DNA from: Syntrophorhabdaceae bacterium | GTDB lineage: Bacteria; Desulfobacterota; Syntrophorhabdia; Syntrophorhabdales; Syntrophorhabdaceae | Direction: 5' to 3' | Assembly (NCBI GenBank): GCA_035541755.1 | Contig: DATKMQ010000020.1 | Coordinates: 1-46,341, forward strand | DNA length: 46,341 nt | In this document: one piece after another, positions 1-8,250 of the stretch | How positions within the stretch are numbered: position 1 is the stretch's first letter | Layout of the letters: every line of letters begins with the position of its first letter | Notes under the pieces: generated by a model | Seen by the model: the letters and a program-made list of their open reading frames with translations, nothing else | What the model was told of the DNA's origin: nothing | Database searches by the model: none | Made by a program: the position numbers and the translations under genes

Positions 1-2
1 TT

Positions 3-278
3 AATCCCGGCGCAGGTAATAAGAACTACTGGTACGCAGGGTGGCTCCTGCAAAGGGATATCACACAATGGCTCACGGTGGGAGGTGAAATATTCCACCA
101 GACCCCATCTACGCGAGACGCAGACCATGAGACCGGGTACAACGGGGGCGCCATTATCAACTTCAGCGACAACCACCATTTTATATTCTCGGCCGGCTCC
201 GATATCCACGGCGTAAACCTCTTCTCCTTCTATGCCGCCTATCTATTGACGTGGGGACCTCACGAACAAAAGAAATAG
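3..278 (+). CDS. C-terminal part of an outer-membrane beta-barrel protein (partial)
   Basis: The frame is open from the left edge of the window and ends with TAG at 276-278, so only the last ~91 residues are seen. They alternate polar and hydrophobic/aromatic residues in short strands (YWYAGWLLQ, WLTVGGEIFHQT, HHFIFSAGSD, FSFYAAYLLTW), the pattern of outer-membrane beta-strands separated by short turns. The wording resembles the MetA-pathway/transporter-like barrel family that anaerobes often carry near aromatic metabolism genes, but that is from memory of the family and not proven. The chain runs about seven residues past the last aromatic strand. The N-terminus, signal peptide and operon context lie outside the window. 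Confidence 0.55.
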   Translation, partial: NPGAGNKNYWYAGWLLQRDITQWLTVGGEIFHQTPSTRDADHETGYNGGAIINFSDNHHFIFSAGSDIHGVNLFSFYAAYLLTWGPHEQKK

Positions 279-326
279 AGACGTCGCCATCAAGCCGTGC
301 CCGCCGCGAGACGAACGGGCCGAAGA

Positions 327-1259
327 TTAAAACGTTTTGCCCACCTCTGCTTTTTCCTTGAGTTTCCATTCAAGCCAGATGATGTATACAATCATGAATA
401 CTGATGACACCGTGGATGGAGATGCCACCTCTTTACCAAACAGCGCGAGCGCGAGCCCGCCGGCTACGCCATAATTCTTGAGGGTGCCAAGGAGGACTAG
501 ACTCGTCACGGTCGCGGGCGGTATTTTGAAAATCCTCCTGCACACTAATTCGATAAGCCATCCAAGCACGAACGTGCTCATGACCACGACGCAGGCTGTG
601 GGTATGAGCACAAGGGGTCTGTGAAGAAACATCTCCCGATTGAGCCCCACAATCGTGTACGTGATCAGCGAAAAACTCCAATTCGTAACGGGGCCCTTCA
701 GAGAATCGAATCTGGCACCTATCCCGGCGAGATGGAGCACGCGCCCCAGGATAAGCGGTAGCAGGATGAGCTCGGCCATGATAACAATGAGCTTAAGCGG
801 GGTGATGAAACTTGTCCCCAAGAAAACGATCGCCATGATGGGCATAATCACAAGGGCGCCGAGGTACCCCCCGAGGGTTCCAAGCAGGGAAAAGGCGTCG
901 TTCCCCTGCAACAGGAACGAAAATGGGATAACTGCGGCCGCAGGGGGGACTGCCGCAACCAGAACAAAACCGGCCCGCAGATTACCATCCGTCACCAAAT
1001 ATCGGCTCGCCAGGAGGATGGTGCCGCTCAGTATCAGATAATTCATAACTACCCCTGCGCAGGCCGGACCGAGAACCTTCTTGACCGAACCTAAGGCATT
1101 AAATTCGATGCCCATGGTTGCAATTGTCATAACCAGGGCGAGTACCGGCAGAGTGGCGGGTTCTGTCCACGTGGCGCCCTTACCCGAGATGAGGCCCGCC
1201 AGGACCCCCAGGACCAAAATGACATTTCTGCTACGAAGCAAACGGCCTATGGTCATCAT
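327..1259 (-). CDS. BASS/SBF-family membrane transporter (bile acid:sodium symporter-like)
   Basis: A 310-residue, almost wholly hydrophobic protein with about nine to ten membrane segments and short charged loops. The layout, with glycine/proline-rich stretches such as VAAVPPAAAVIPFSF near residue 105 and the late LLGTLKNYGVAGGLALALFG, is that of the bile acid:sodium symporter superfamily, whose two discontinuous helices bind Na+. Members move organic anions into the cell with sodium; the substrate here cannot be told. The start is one of two adjacent ATGs with no strong ribosome binding site. It is transcribed alone, divergent from the rhodanese gene, and ends close to the barrel protein coming from the left. 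Confidence 0.8.
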   Translation of the reverse strand: MMTIGRLLRSRNVILVLGVLAGLISGKGATWTEPATLPVLALVMTIATMGIEFNALGSVKKVLGPACAGVVMNYLILSGTILLASRYLVTDGNLRAGFVLVAAVPPAAAVIPFSFLLQGNDAFSLLGTLGGYLGALVIMPIMAIVFLGTSFITPLKLIVIMAELILLPLILGRVLHLAGIGARFDSLKGPVTNWSFSLITYTIVGLNREMFLHRPLVLIPTACVVVMSTFVLGWLIELVCRRIFKIPPATVTSLVLLGTLKNYGVAGGLALALFGKEVASPSTVSSVFMIVYIIWLEWKLKEKAEVGKTF

Positions 1260-1655
1260 GAGTACTCTATTTTCTTTGAAATCAGGGCTTTTTGCAAGCG
1301 AAAACGGGGCGGCAATCCTTAGGGTTCAACGCGTTATACCCGTCCTTATTTATTGACGGCCTTAGGGTACGCTCTAGTTCTGATAAGTGTGCCCAATACG
1401 TAATCTGCAGGAAGGACGTTTGATCGCGGCGAATGAGTATTCTCAACCGTACCGGCGGGCGTTTTTTCCATGTGCATCACAGGCACCGCGCCACTGGCGA
1501 ATTGTCATAAATGGTATTATACTCTTGTTGGTGCCAAAAGGATTCGGCTCTCATTCCCGGGCTCGTCGTATCCGGTGAAGTCGGGTTCTTAAGGCAGGAT
1601 ACGAGTGGGAGCAATGCTGTCAGGAGCATACAAGATCACGAAAGGGAGGGTATGT
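1260..1655. other. Divergent intergenic region
   Basis: About 400 bases between the transporter (minus) and the rhodanese (plus). A short open frame at 1387-1578 has no ribosome binding site or recognisable composition and I do not believe it. The AT-rich patch near 1500-1525 contains TATTATACT, a plausible -10 region for the rhodanese, but I could not pair it with a good -35 box. A small inverted repeat (CCGTC/GACGG with a 10-base loop) lies near 1340-1360. Nothing else is recognisable. Confidence 0.5.
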
Positions 1656-2069
1656 ATGGTTAAGAATATTCTATCGGCCGTTCTGCTCGCGCTTCTCTTT
1701 ATAGCGCATGGTCCGGCATGGGCAGATGATACGCACACGATGACAAAGGAGCAACTCCTTCCCTTGTTGGGAAAGCCGGGTGTTATCATCATTGATGTGC
1801 GCACCAAGTATGACTGGGACAATAGTAAGGTAAAGATCCCCGGGGCCGTGAGAGAAGAGGGCATGAAGTTCGGGTCCTGGATGAAGAAGTACCCCAAGGA
1901 CAAGACGATCGTTCTCTATTGTGCCTGAGTGAACGATTCCACAAGTGTCAGTTTGACACAGGCATACGTAAAGGCGGGCTGGGACAAAGTGTACTCGCTG
2001 ACAGGAAGTACCCCTAAGGGGGCATGGGAGGACTGGGTACAGGCCAAGTATCCCACGGTGCCCAAATAG
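1656..2069 (+). CDS. Secreted rhodanese-like protein, probable selenoprotein (in-frame TGA = Sec91)
   Basis: Reading from ATG 1656 (AGGGAGGG five bases upstream) gives a signal peptide ending in AWA, then a rhodanese domain with the usual IIDVRTKYDW and IPGAV blocks and the active-site approach IVLYCA. The next codon, 1926-1928, is TGA. The same frame then continues for 46 sense codons to TAG at 2067, and that part is clearly rhodanese again: VNDSTSVSLTQAYVKAGW, DKVYSLTG and a final WEDW. In relatives the active loop usually reads YCAC-P, so the TGA sits where a second cysteine is expected, giving a C-x-U motif. A SECIS-like hairpin follows at the right distance. I therefore call a 137-residue periplasmic selenoprotein. 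Most annotation programs would stop at 1928 and truncate it. An alternative ATG at 1605 would spoil the signal peptide. A sequencing error TGC to TGA or a recent pseudogene are the alternatives. Confidence 0.78.
1939..1962 (+). promoter_or_regulatory. Putative bacterial SECIS hairpin for UGA recoding
   Basis: Immediately after the in-frame TGA, GTGTCA (1945-1950) pairs perfectly with TGACAC (1954-1959) around the three-base loop GTT; CC (1939-1940) and GG (1961-1962) can add an outer clamp across an internal loop. The apical loop starts 22 bases after the TGA and its first base is G. The usual bacterial SECIS description is a short stem, an apical loop with a G in the first two positions, and roughly 16-37 bases between UGA and loop; this hairpin satisfies all of it. 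SelB would bind it to deliver selenocysteyl-tRNA. Confidence 0.72.
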
Positions 2070-2125
2070 CCCGACCCGTTTACCTCCGTGGTTGCGCGGA
2101 CGGTACGGACGAGAGGGTTATTGTC

Positions 2126-2656
2126 TCACCATAAAAGATTGAGCTTGCGCATCCATTTCTCCGGCAACCTTTTACCCAATGAAGCCCAGTGGCGGCTCTC
2201 CCGGGGTGCAATGAGGACTGCTGCGGAAATTATGAGGATAGCAGGGTCCAGATAAATGCTCCAGGACGCCATGGTTGATCCGATAGCCCCGAAACAGCCA
2301 CATTCCATGTCGATTCCGCGCGAGAGAACCACGGCCTTTGCGATAAGAAAGGAAATACTGAGCAAGGCGATACCGATGGCGCAGAGGCGGGTGAAAAGCC
2401 CGAAAAGCAGCCCGACTCCGCAGAGAAACTCGATAAACGGCAGAGTCCACCCAAAGGCGATGGCGAGCGGTCCCGGCAGTATATCGAAGTTGTAGACCAT
2501 GGCCACCGAATAGTGTCTGATATCCACGAATTTTCCCAGAGAAGAGACGAGAAAGGTCGCTGCCAGTACCAAACGAAAGATGAATATCACATACCGGCTT
2601 GCCGGCAGCCTCTTTTCAATGACGCCGCCTGATCCCGCGGGCTGTTGTTCTTTCAA
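2126..2656 (-). CDS. MauE/DoxX-family redox-associated membrane protein
   Basis: A 176-residue protein with four membrane segments (about 25-45, 65-90, 92-112, 133-152) and a CGCFG motif after the third. This is the MauE/DoxX-like fold, whose members supply reducing power or help thiol chemistry in exported proteins. It converges on the rhodanese gene and may be its functional partner; such pairings occur in related anaerobes, but here the two are on opposite strands. The annotated start is TTG 2656, poorly spaced from the strong GGGAGG site upstream. An in-frame ATA at 2663-2665 lies six bases after that site, so a rare AUA start is possible. Confidence 0.75.
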   Translation of the reverse strand: MKEQQPAGSGGVIEKRLPASRYVIFIFRLVLAATFLVSSLGKFVDIRHYSVAMVYNFDILPGPLAIAFGWTLPFIEFLCGVGLLFGLFTRLCAIGIALLSISFLIAKAVVLSRGIDMECGCFGAIGSTMASWSIYLDPAILIISAAVLIAPRESRHWASLGKRLPEKWMRKLNLLW

Positions 2657-2726
2657 TTCTTCTATGGCGCACCTCCCTTTGTGTAGCCAACAGAGTAGAC
2701 CTTAGGACACATTACCTTAAGTCGGG

Positions 2727-2750
2727 CTGTCCGGTAACCTGCCTGTCCGG
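2727..2750. repeat. Two direct copies of CTGTCCGG, 16 bases apart
   Basis: The divergent region between the MauE-like gene and the exopolysaccharide operon carries CTGTCCGG at 2727-2734 and again at 2743-2750. Same-face spacing of about one and a half helical turns could suit a regulator, but chance is not excluded and no known consensus is recognised. Confidence 0.3.
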
Positions 2751-2938
2751 AAATAATAACTTTACCAAATATAATCCTCTTTCCGCCTGACCGCAACCCG
2801 GGCATTCTTTTAGTCATCCGATACTTGGAGTGCTTTTTTCACTTGCTATTTATCCGGCTACGCGATAAATAGATACGACCTATTTTTCTGTGAGGGGAAA
2901 GTCCGTATTCTCCCGTATGTGATAGTGTAATCGAGGTT

Positions 2939-4201
2939 ATGTACTCATCTCTCTGGCTTGATACTTTTTTTGTGGCATCTGCAGCAATCCTGTGGTTTAT
3001 GATCGTCTACCAGTTGCTGCTATTTGTCACGGGATATCTTTACAGCCGACGTGATGCCTGGGTGGTCCCATCTCTTCCCCGGGGATCGGATTGGCCCATG
3101 GTATCTATCCTTGTGCCGGCTCGAAACGAAGCCCGCGTCATCGACGGTACGCTCGAGCACCTCTTGGCGCTCGACTACCCGGCGGACCGTATGGAAATCA
3201 TCATCATCGACGATGGCAGCAATGACGGCACGGGCGATATTGTAGAGACGATTGCAGCCCGCGATGCGCGCGTGCGCTGCCTAAAGGTTCCTCCCCATCT
3301 TGGCGGGAGGGGTAAGTCCGCTGCCCTGAAACTTGGTGTCGATGCGGCGCAACATGACCTCATCGCTATCTACGACGCCGACAATCGACCTGAAGCAGGG
3401 TCCCTGCGAGCGCTCGTGGCTGCCTTGGTGGCAGATCCCAATCTGGCCGCAACCGTAGGCAAGTTCCGCTGCATAAACCGGAACCGGAATCTTTTGACCC
3501 GTTTTATCAATATAGAGTGTCTGGCTTTTCAGTGGATCATGCAGGCGGGACGCTGGTCCCTGCTCGGGGTAACAACTCTGCCGGGCACCAATTTTGTGAT
3601 CCGGCGGGAAGTCTTGAGTGAAGTGGACGGTTGGGACGAAAAGGCCCTCACCGAGGATGCGGAATTGACGATCCGTATTTACGAAACGGGCCGCCGCATA
3701 GGCTTTGTGCCTCGGGCCGTAACCTGGGAGCAGGAACCGGAGAAGATCACTACCTGGTTCAGACAACGCACCCGATGGGCTCGCGGTCATAATTACGTGC
3801 TTGCCAAGCATGTCCGCCGCCTCCTTGAATTGCGCCCCCGCGTCATCGCCTTTGAGCTTCTCTACACCCTCATCCTTTATTATGTGGTGTGTGCGGCAAT
3901 TTTCATCTCCGACCTGCTCTTCATTATGGCCGTCTTCGGGCTCGTGTCCATCCATGCGATCGGGCCTTATTCACGTATCTGGGTGCTCGCGTTCCTGCTG
4001 TTTGTGTTGGAGGTCTCAATCACCCTGTCACGTGAAAAGGACGAGGATTCCCTGTACAATCTTGTCCTGGTGGTCTTCGCTTACTTTACCTATTGCCAGC
4101 TCTGGGTCCTTGTGGTCGCTCGTGCATTCGTCGATGACGTGATACTGCGCCGCAAGAAGATCTGGGCCAAGACCGAACGTTTTGCCGAGGTCCCCGAGTA
4201 A
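2939..4201 (+). CDS. Membrane glycosyltransferase family 2 (processive polysaccharide synthase)
   Basis: 420 residues. An N-terminal membrane segment (about 10-33) is followed by a GT2 catalytic domain with DDG (91-93), DAD (146-148), TED (238-240) and the QRTRW motif (276-280) of processive synthases such as PgaC, BcsA and hyaluronan synthase; three C-terminal membrane segments follow (about 305-330, 345-363, 372-395). It should polymerise a beta-linked sugar chain from UDP-sugars and push it through the inner membrane. There is no PilZ domain. The stop codon overlaps the next start (TAATG), so translation of the giant deacetylase gene is coupled. The start ATG has only a GAGG very close upstream. 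Product identity (GlcNAc, ManNAc or other) is unknown; the epimerase in the same cluster hints at a ManNAc-containing chain. Confidence 0.85.
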   Translation: MYSSLWLDTFFVASAAILWFMIVYQLLLFVTGYLYSRRDAWVVPSLPRGSDWPMVSILVPARNEARVIDGTLEHLLALDYPADRMEIIIIDDGSNDGTGDIVETIAARDARVRCLKVPPHLGGRGKSAALKLGVDAAQHDLIAIYDADNRPEAGSLRALVAALVADPNLAATVGKFRCINRNRNLLTRFINIECLAFQWIMQAGRWSLLGVTTLPGTNFVIRREVLSEVDGWDEKALTEDAELTIRIYETGRRIGFVPRAVTWEQEPEKITTWFRQRTRWARGHNYVLAKHVRRLLELRPRVIAFELLYTLILYYVVCAAIFISDLLFIMAVFGLVSIHAIGPYSRIWVLAFLLFVLEVSITLSREKDEDSLYNLVLVVFAYFTYCQLWVLVVARAFVDDVILRRKKIWAKTERFAEVPE

Positions 4202-7200
4202 TGGCTCGAAGGCTCTTCATCGTGCTGTTTCTGCTCCTGGTGCCTCTCGTCGCATTTGCCGCAGGGGGTAAGCAGGCGTTGATCTTATACGACGGTTCAT
4301 CACAGAAGGCACACGAAGGTCTCGTGGACGCAACGCACGTCGCCAATCTGCTCGGCCACTTCGACTACCGCCCGAAACTCATCGCTATCGAGGATTACCA
4401 GGCGGGTGGCATGGCCCGATACGACGCCGTTTTTGTGGTAGGTGGTTCCGATAAGACCGTGTGGCCCGACGCAGTATTGCAAGATGCGCGCGTGCGCACG
4501 AGTACGCTGGCCTGGATAGGGTACGGCATGGACGCATTCCTTGGCGCCCCGGAAGACCATAGGCGCGGACTGAGGGTGGACAGCGTGCTTATCAATAGCC
4601 GCTTTAACCGAGTGCGATATCGCGGTGCCATCCTGGGGAAGGGCGGCGGTATGGCGACCCTTATCACCGTCACTGAGCCATCGCGGGTGAAAGTCGAGGC
4701 CGAAATGCTCGATGCCGAAGGTCACGCGTCGCCCTATATGTTACACACGGGGAACCTCTGGCTCGTGGCAGATGTACCCTTTGCCTACATCGGCGACAAG
4801 GACCGCTATCTTGCCTTCTGCGACCTTATGCACGACATGCTCGGTGTACACCATGGATCGTCTCACCGAGCCCTGATACGCCTTGAAGACGTAACGCCCG
4901 ATGAAGAGCCTGAAGTGTTAAGGCGCGCTGTTAATACGCTGATCAAGGAGGACATCCCGTTCCAGATATCGCTGGTACCTGTCTTCGTTGATCCCGGGTC
5001 TCGTCGTGAAGTCCGACTCTCCGAGAGCCCCCAGATCGTGGACATACTTAAGGACGCAACCGCCAGGGGCGCGACTCTCGTGCTTCACGGCTACACCCAT
5101 CAGTACCGCGGTGTTACCCCGGATGACTTTGAGTTCTGGGACGGTTTCCGCAATGCGCCGCGGGCGGATGACTCGCCGGAGCTGGTGCGGGAGAAGTTAA
5201 ATGGGGCCCTTGAGGAATGCTTCCGCAGCGGCCTCTATCCGGTGGCCTGGGAGACGCCTCACTATGCGGCATCACCCGCGGACTATGTCGAATTCGCCCG
5301 CGTCTTCTCAACGTTCAATGAAGAAACCATGATCGACCTCCAGGGCTCGCAGCAGTCTTTTCCTTTTGCCACGGTAGATACACGCGGCCTGTACATCATC
5401 CCAGAGAATATCGGCTATCTTCCCCAGGAGAACCCCTCCCCTGAGACGCTTATTGAGAATGCACGAGGCATGCTGGTAGTCCGTGACGGCATCGCATCCG
5501 CATTCGTACATGATTTTCTCGATCCCCGTCTCCTGCAGGAGACGGTCCGGGGAATCAAGAAGCTGGGATATAAATTTGTCTCACTGAGTGATTTTGATTG
5601 TCGTGTGGCCTCAGATGACCGTTTGATTGTGACCGGCAAGGCATCGAGAACCATAACCCTTCACGATTCTTACTTGAGACAGTTCATCATAGGGCGAGAC
5701 GGCTCACGAAAAGAGGAAACATGGGCTGCCGCGCGACAAACAGGCTCCGTGGTTGTGGGGCTGCAGCCCGGCCCCGGGGAGATACTCGTTGCCATCGGCA
5801 TGGATGAACGTCCGGTCAAGCCTCCTGGGGTATTCACTCGACTTACACAGAAGCTGACGACTGCGGTTCTCAAGTGGCGACCGCAGAACCCCGTGACGCT
5901 TCAGGCGCGCGCAATCAAGGCGGCTATACTCTGGGACAAGGCGGCAGTCGGGGCTGAGAAAAATGATCAGGAGAGCTTCGCCAACACCTTTCGGGCATAC
6001 GGTGCGCCCGTGAGACTCATCGCGGTTTCCGACCTGCCGAACACCACCTTCGATCCGAGCGAAGTGCTCCTCGCTCCCCACGCGGCAGCGCTCAAGCTCA
6101 GTTGGAGCGACGTTCGCCGAATCGTGCAGTTTGTGCGCGCAGGCGGTCAATTAGTGCTCGACGCCCACACGGGACTCTCCGAAGCCGTGGGTATCCGTTA
6201 CCCCGGTGGCAGCGTGCCTGTGGAGCGCGTGACCGACCAGGCCCAGGTCGACCTTCCTCTGCAATGGCGTCCCGCCGTATCCATGGAGAGGTTCCGCTTG
6301 CCGGATCGAGCTATTATTATCAGCAAGGATACGGAAAATCACACCAGTCTGGCGGGGACATTCTCCGTGGGCTCCGGGAAGGTGCTCTACCTAGGCGATA
6401 TGCTCGATCCGTTCACGGCCGACGGTGTGAGCCACTATCCATTCCTTTTTGAGCATACGCTCACGACCTTCGACAGGATGCAACCGGCGCGGCGGCGCAT
6501 GATTGAACTCTATTTCGATCCGGGGCTTCGTACGGAGGTGAGTATTGAGGACCTGGCTGTATTATGGCGCCGCATGGGGGTGAGGGCGGTATACGCCTCG
6601 GCGTGGGTCTTTACGCCGCAGTACACGTACGACTACGACAGACTGATTCGTGTCTGTCATGCCAATGGGATTCTGGTATACGCCTGGTTCGAGTTTCCAC
6701 AGGTAAGCCCTCTGTTCTGGGCTGAGCATCCTGAATGGCGTGAAAAGGCAGCGGGAGGCGAAAAGCTGCCCTCGTGGCGTCTCGCTATGAACCTCGCTAA
6801 CCCCAAATGCCGTGCCGCGGTCATGGAGTTCATGTCTTCTGTGCTCAATAAGTGGGCATGGGATGGCGTCAACCTCGCCGAACTATCGTTCGACGGCAAG
6901 GCGGACGGCGATAAACCCTGGGCCATGGTGCCCCTCAATGATGACGTGAGACGCTCCTTTAGCGCCGCATATCACTTCGACCCCGGGGAGCTTTTCGATG
7001 CGGCTTCTTCCCATTTCTGGCAGCGAGATAGGGCGGGCTGGGCCACTTTTCTCGCGTACCGGAAGAGAATGGTGACCGAGATGCACCGGGCCTTTCTCAC
7101 TCAACTGAAACCTTTCGCAGCATCAGGCCGTGAGGTGATCGTTACGATACTGGACAGCCTCGAGCATCCCGAAGTGGTTTCGGATGCAGGCCTCGATTCA

Positions 7201-8097
7201 ACGGCGATTGTCGGGCTTATGCGTGAGTTTGCTTTCACGTTGCAGGTTGAGGACCCTGCGTCATCCTGGAAAAATCCGCCGGCGCGCTATGTGCGCCTGG
7301 CTGACCGATATCGGGCTATACTGCCCCATGAGGCACGCTTCATGATCGACATCAACGTGATCCCCAATCGTGCCGTAGAAGAGACGCATCTGCCTGTCTC
7401 TCAGGCGACAGGCGTGGAGCTCGCCGCCACCGTTCGCGCGGCCCGGTCGGCCTCGGATCGCGTCGCGCTTTACGGTGACGCCACGGTCAGAACCGCCGAC
7501 CTCGATCTAATATCGTATGCCGCCACCGAAGACGCGCGGATCGCGACGGGTAAGCTTACCTGGTCAGTGGAGACTCCCTACAGTATAGAGATGGCCGTCT
7601 CGTCAGGCATCCGCACCTTTTATCGGGACAATCAGATATGGTCTTTCTGGCGTCCGGGGTTCGTACTCATGCCGCCGGGAAAACATGAGATCAGCGCGGA
7701 CCGAAACTGGTTCCACTGGTTTGATTCCAGCGAGCTAACGCCGCAGGTGCTTCAGGTGAGCACTCCGCTTTTATCCGTGGATACGGGACATGGTGGATTG
7801 ACTCTCGAATACGATTCGCCTGGGCCGGTTTATACGTGCCTCTCCAGAAAGCCGGCCGGGGTCGCTATCGACGGTGCTGACGCCACGATCCTTCCCGGGG
7901 CTCGTGAGATAGCCGCTGTTCTGGTCCTCCCGGCAGGCCATCATAAAGCGACCATTGCCGCCTCAAAAGGGGTCGGATTGTTTGTCGATTTCGTCAGCCT
8001 TATATCATCCTCTCTGATCGTGGCCTTTGGGACAAGCGCCATCGTAATGCTCGGTGCGCTCTACACGGGTATCCGCATACGCCGGTTCTTCCGTTGA
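4201..8097 (+). CDS. Giant membrane-anchored polysaccharide deacetylase (DUF2334)/glycosidase-like fusion
   Basis: 1298 residues with a signal peptide (1-21, ending AFA) and one C-terminal membrane helix (about 1262-1288), so the bulk lies in the periplasm. Residues about 25-215 form an alpha/beta domain; about 222-460 is a NodB-like DUF2334 deacetylase, with LEDV (228-231) and the metal-binding HGYTH (296-300). Residues about 580-740 resemble a glutamine-amidotransferase-like accessory fold. From about 765 to 1130 comes a (beta/alpha)8 glycosidase-like domain, with YAWFEFP, HPEWREKA and WDGVNLAELSFDG; a beta-rich region precedes the anchor. The pairing of deacetylase and hydrolase-like domain is reminiscent of PgaB, but the architecture is different and longer. 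It probably de-N-acetylates and trims the nascent exopolysaccharide made by the upstream synthase. The hydrolase activity is inferred only. Confidence 0.75.
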   Translation: MARRLFIVLFLLLVPLVAFAAGGKQALILYDGSSQKAHEGLVDATHVANLLGHFDYRPKLIAIEDYQAGGMARYDAVFVVGGSDKTVWPDAVLQDARVRTSTLAWIGYGMDAFLGAPEDHRRGLRVDSVLINSRFNRVRYRGAILGKGGGMATLITVTEPSRVKVEAEMLDAEGHASPYMLHTGNLWLVADVPFAYIGDKDRYLAFCDLMHDMLGVHHGSSHRALIRLEDVTPDEEPEVLRRAVNTLIKEDIPFQISLVPVFVDPGSRREVRLSESPQIVDILKDATARGATLVLHGYTHQYRGVTPDDFEFWDGFRNAPRADDSPELVREKLNGALEECFRSGLYPVAWETPHYAASPADYVEFARVFSTFNEETMIDLQGSQQSFPFATVDTRGLYIIPENIGYLPQENPSPETLIENARGMLVVRDGIASAFVHDFLDPRLLQETVRGIKKLGYKFVSLSDFDCRVASDDRLIVTGKASRTITLHDSYLRQFIIGRDGSRKEETWAAARQTGSVVVGLQPGPGEILVAIGMDERPVKPPGVFTRLTQKLTTAVLKWRPQNPVTLQARAIKAAILWDKAAVGAEKNDQESFANTFRAYGAPVRLIAVSDLPNTTFDPSEVLLAPHAAALKLSWSDVRRIVQFVRAGGQLVLDAHTGLSEAVGIRYPGGSVPVERVTDQAQVDLPLQWRPAVSMERFRLPDRAIIISKDTENHTSLAGTFSVGSGKVLYLGDMLDPFTADGVSHYPFLFEHTLTTFDRMQPARRRMIELYFDPGLRTEVSIEDLAVLWRRMGVRAVYASAWVFTPQYTYDYDRLIRVCHANGILVYAWFEFPQVSPLFWAEHPEWREKAAGGEKLPSWRLAMNLANPKCRAAVMEFMSSVLNKWAWDGVNLAELSFDGKADGDKPWAMVPLNDDVRRSFSAAYHFDPGELFDAASSHFWQRDRAGWATFLAYRKRMVTEMHRAFLTQLKPFAASGREVIVTILDSLEHPEVVSDAGLDSTAIVGLMREFAFTLQVEDPASSWKNPPARYVRLADRYRAILPHEARFMIDINVIPNRAVEETHLPVSQATGVELAATVRAARSASDRVALYGDATVRTADLDLISYAATEDARIATGKLTWSVETPYSIEMAVSSGIRTFYRDNQIWSFWRPGFVLMPPGKHEISADRNWFHWFDSSELTPQVLQVSTPLLSVDTGHGGLTLEYDSPGPVYTCLSRKPAGVAIDGADATILPGAREIAAVLVLPAGHHKATIAASKGVGLFVDFVSLISSSLIVAFGTSAIVMLGALYTGIRIRRFFR

Positions 8098-8250
8098 TGA
8101 CGAATTGGACCGTTCTTGAGAACAAGGACTCTTCCGGTCTTTGTCATGTTCACCCTTTTTGACGTGGGGAACGGCGGTTGTGGTGACTTAAGTGTTCACC
8201 GGATGTACGGCGCATCGTGATCCTAAAACAAATAAGCGCGTGGAGGTGTT

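Noticed and set aside
1605-1928. Rhodanese ending at the TGA, or a frameshifted pseudogene
   Set aside because: The frame continues past the TGA for 46 codons with preserved rhodanese sequence, no further stop and a SECIS-like hairpin; one interruption at the catalytic cysteine position is better explained by selenocysteine.
3281-3955. Minus-strand open frame (224 codons) within the glycosyltransferase gene
   Set aside because: The GT2 motifs on the plus strand are unambiguous.
8110-8160. Intrinsic terminator between the giant deacetylase and wecB
   Set aside because: The eight-base hairpin is weak and the T-run starts more than ten bases after it; operon continuity seems more likely.
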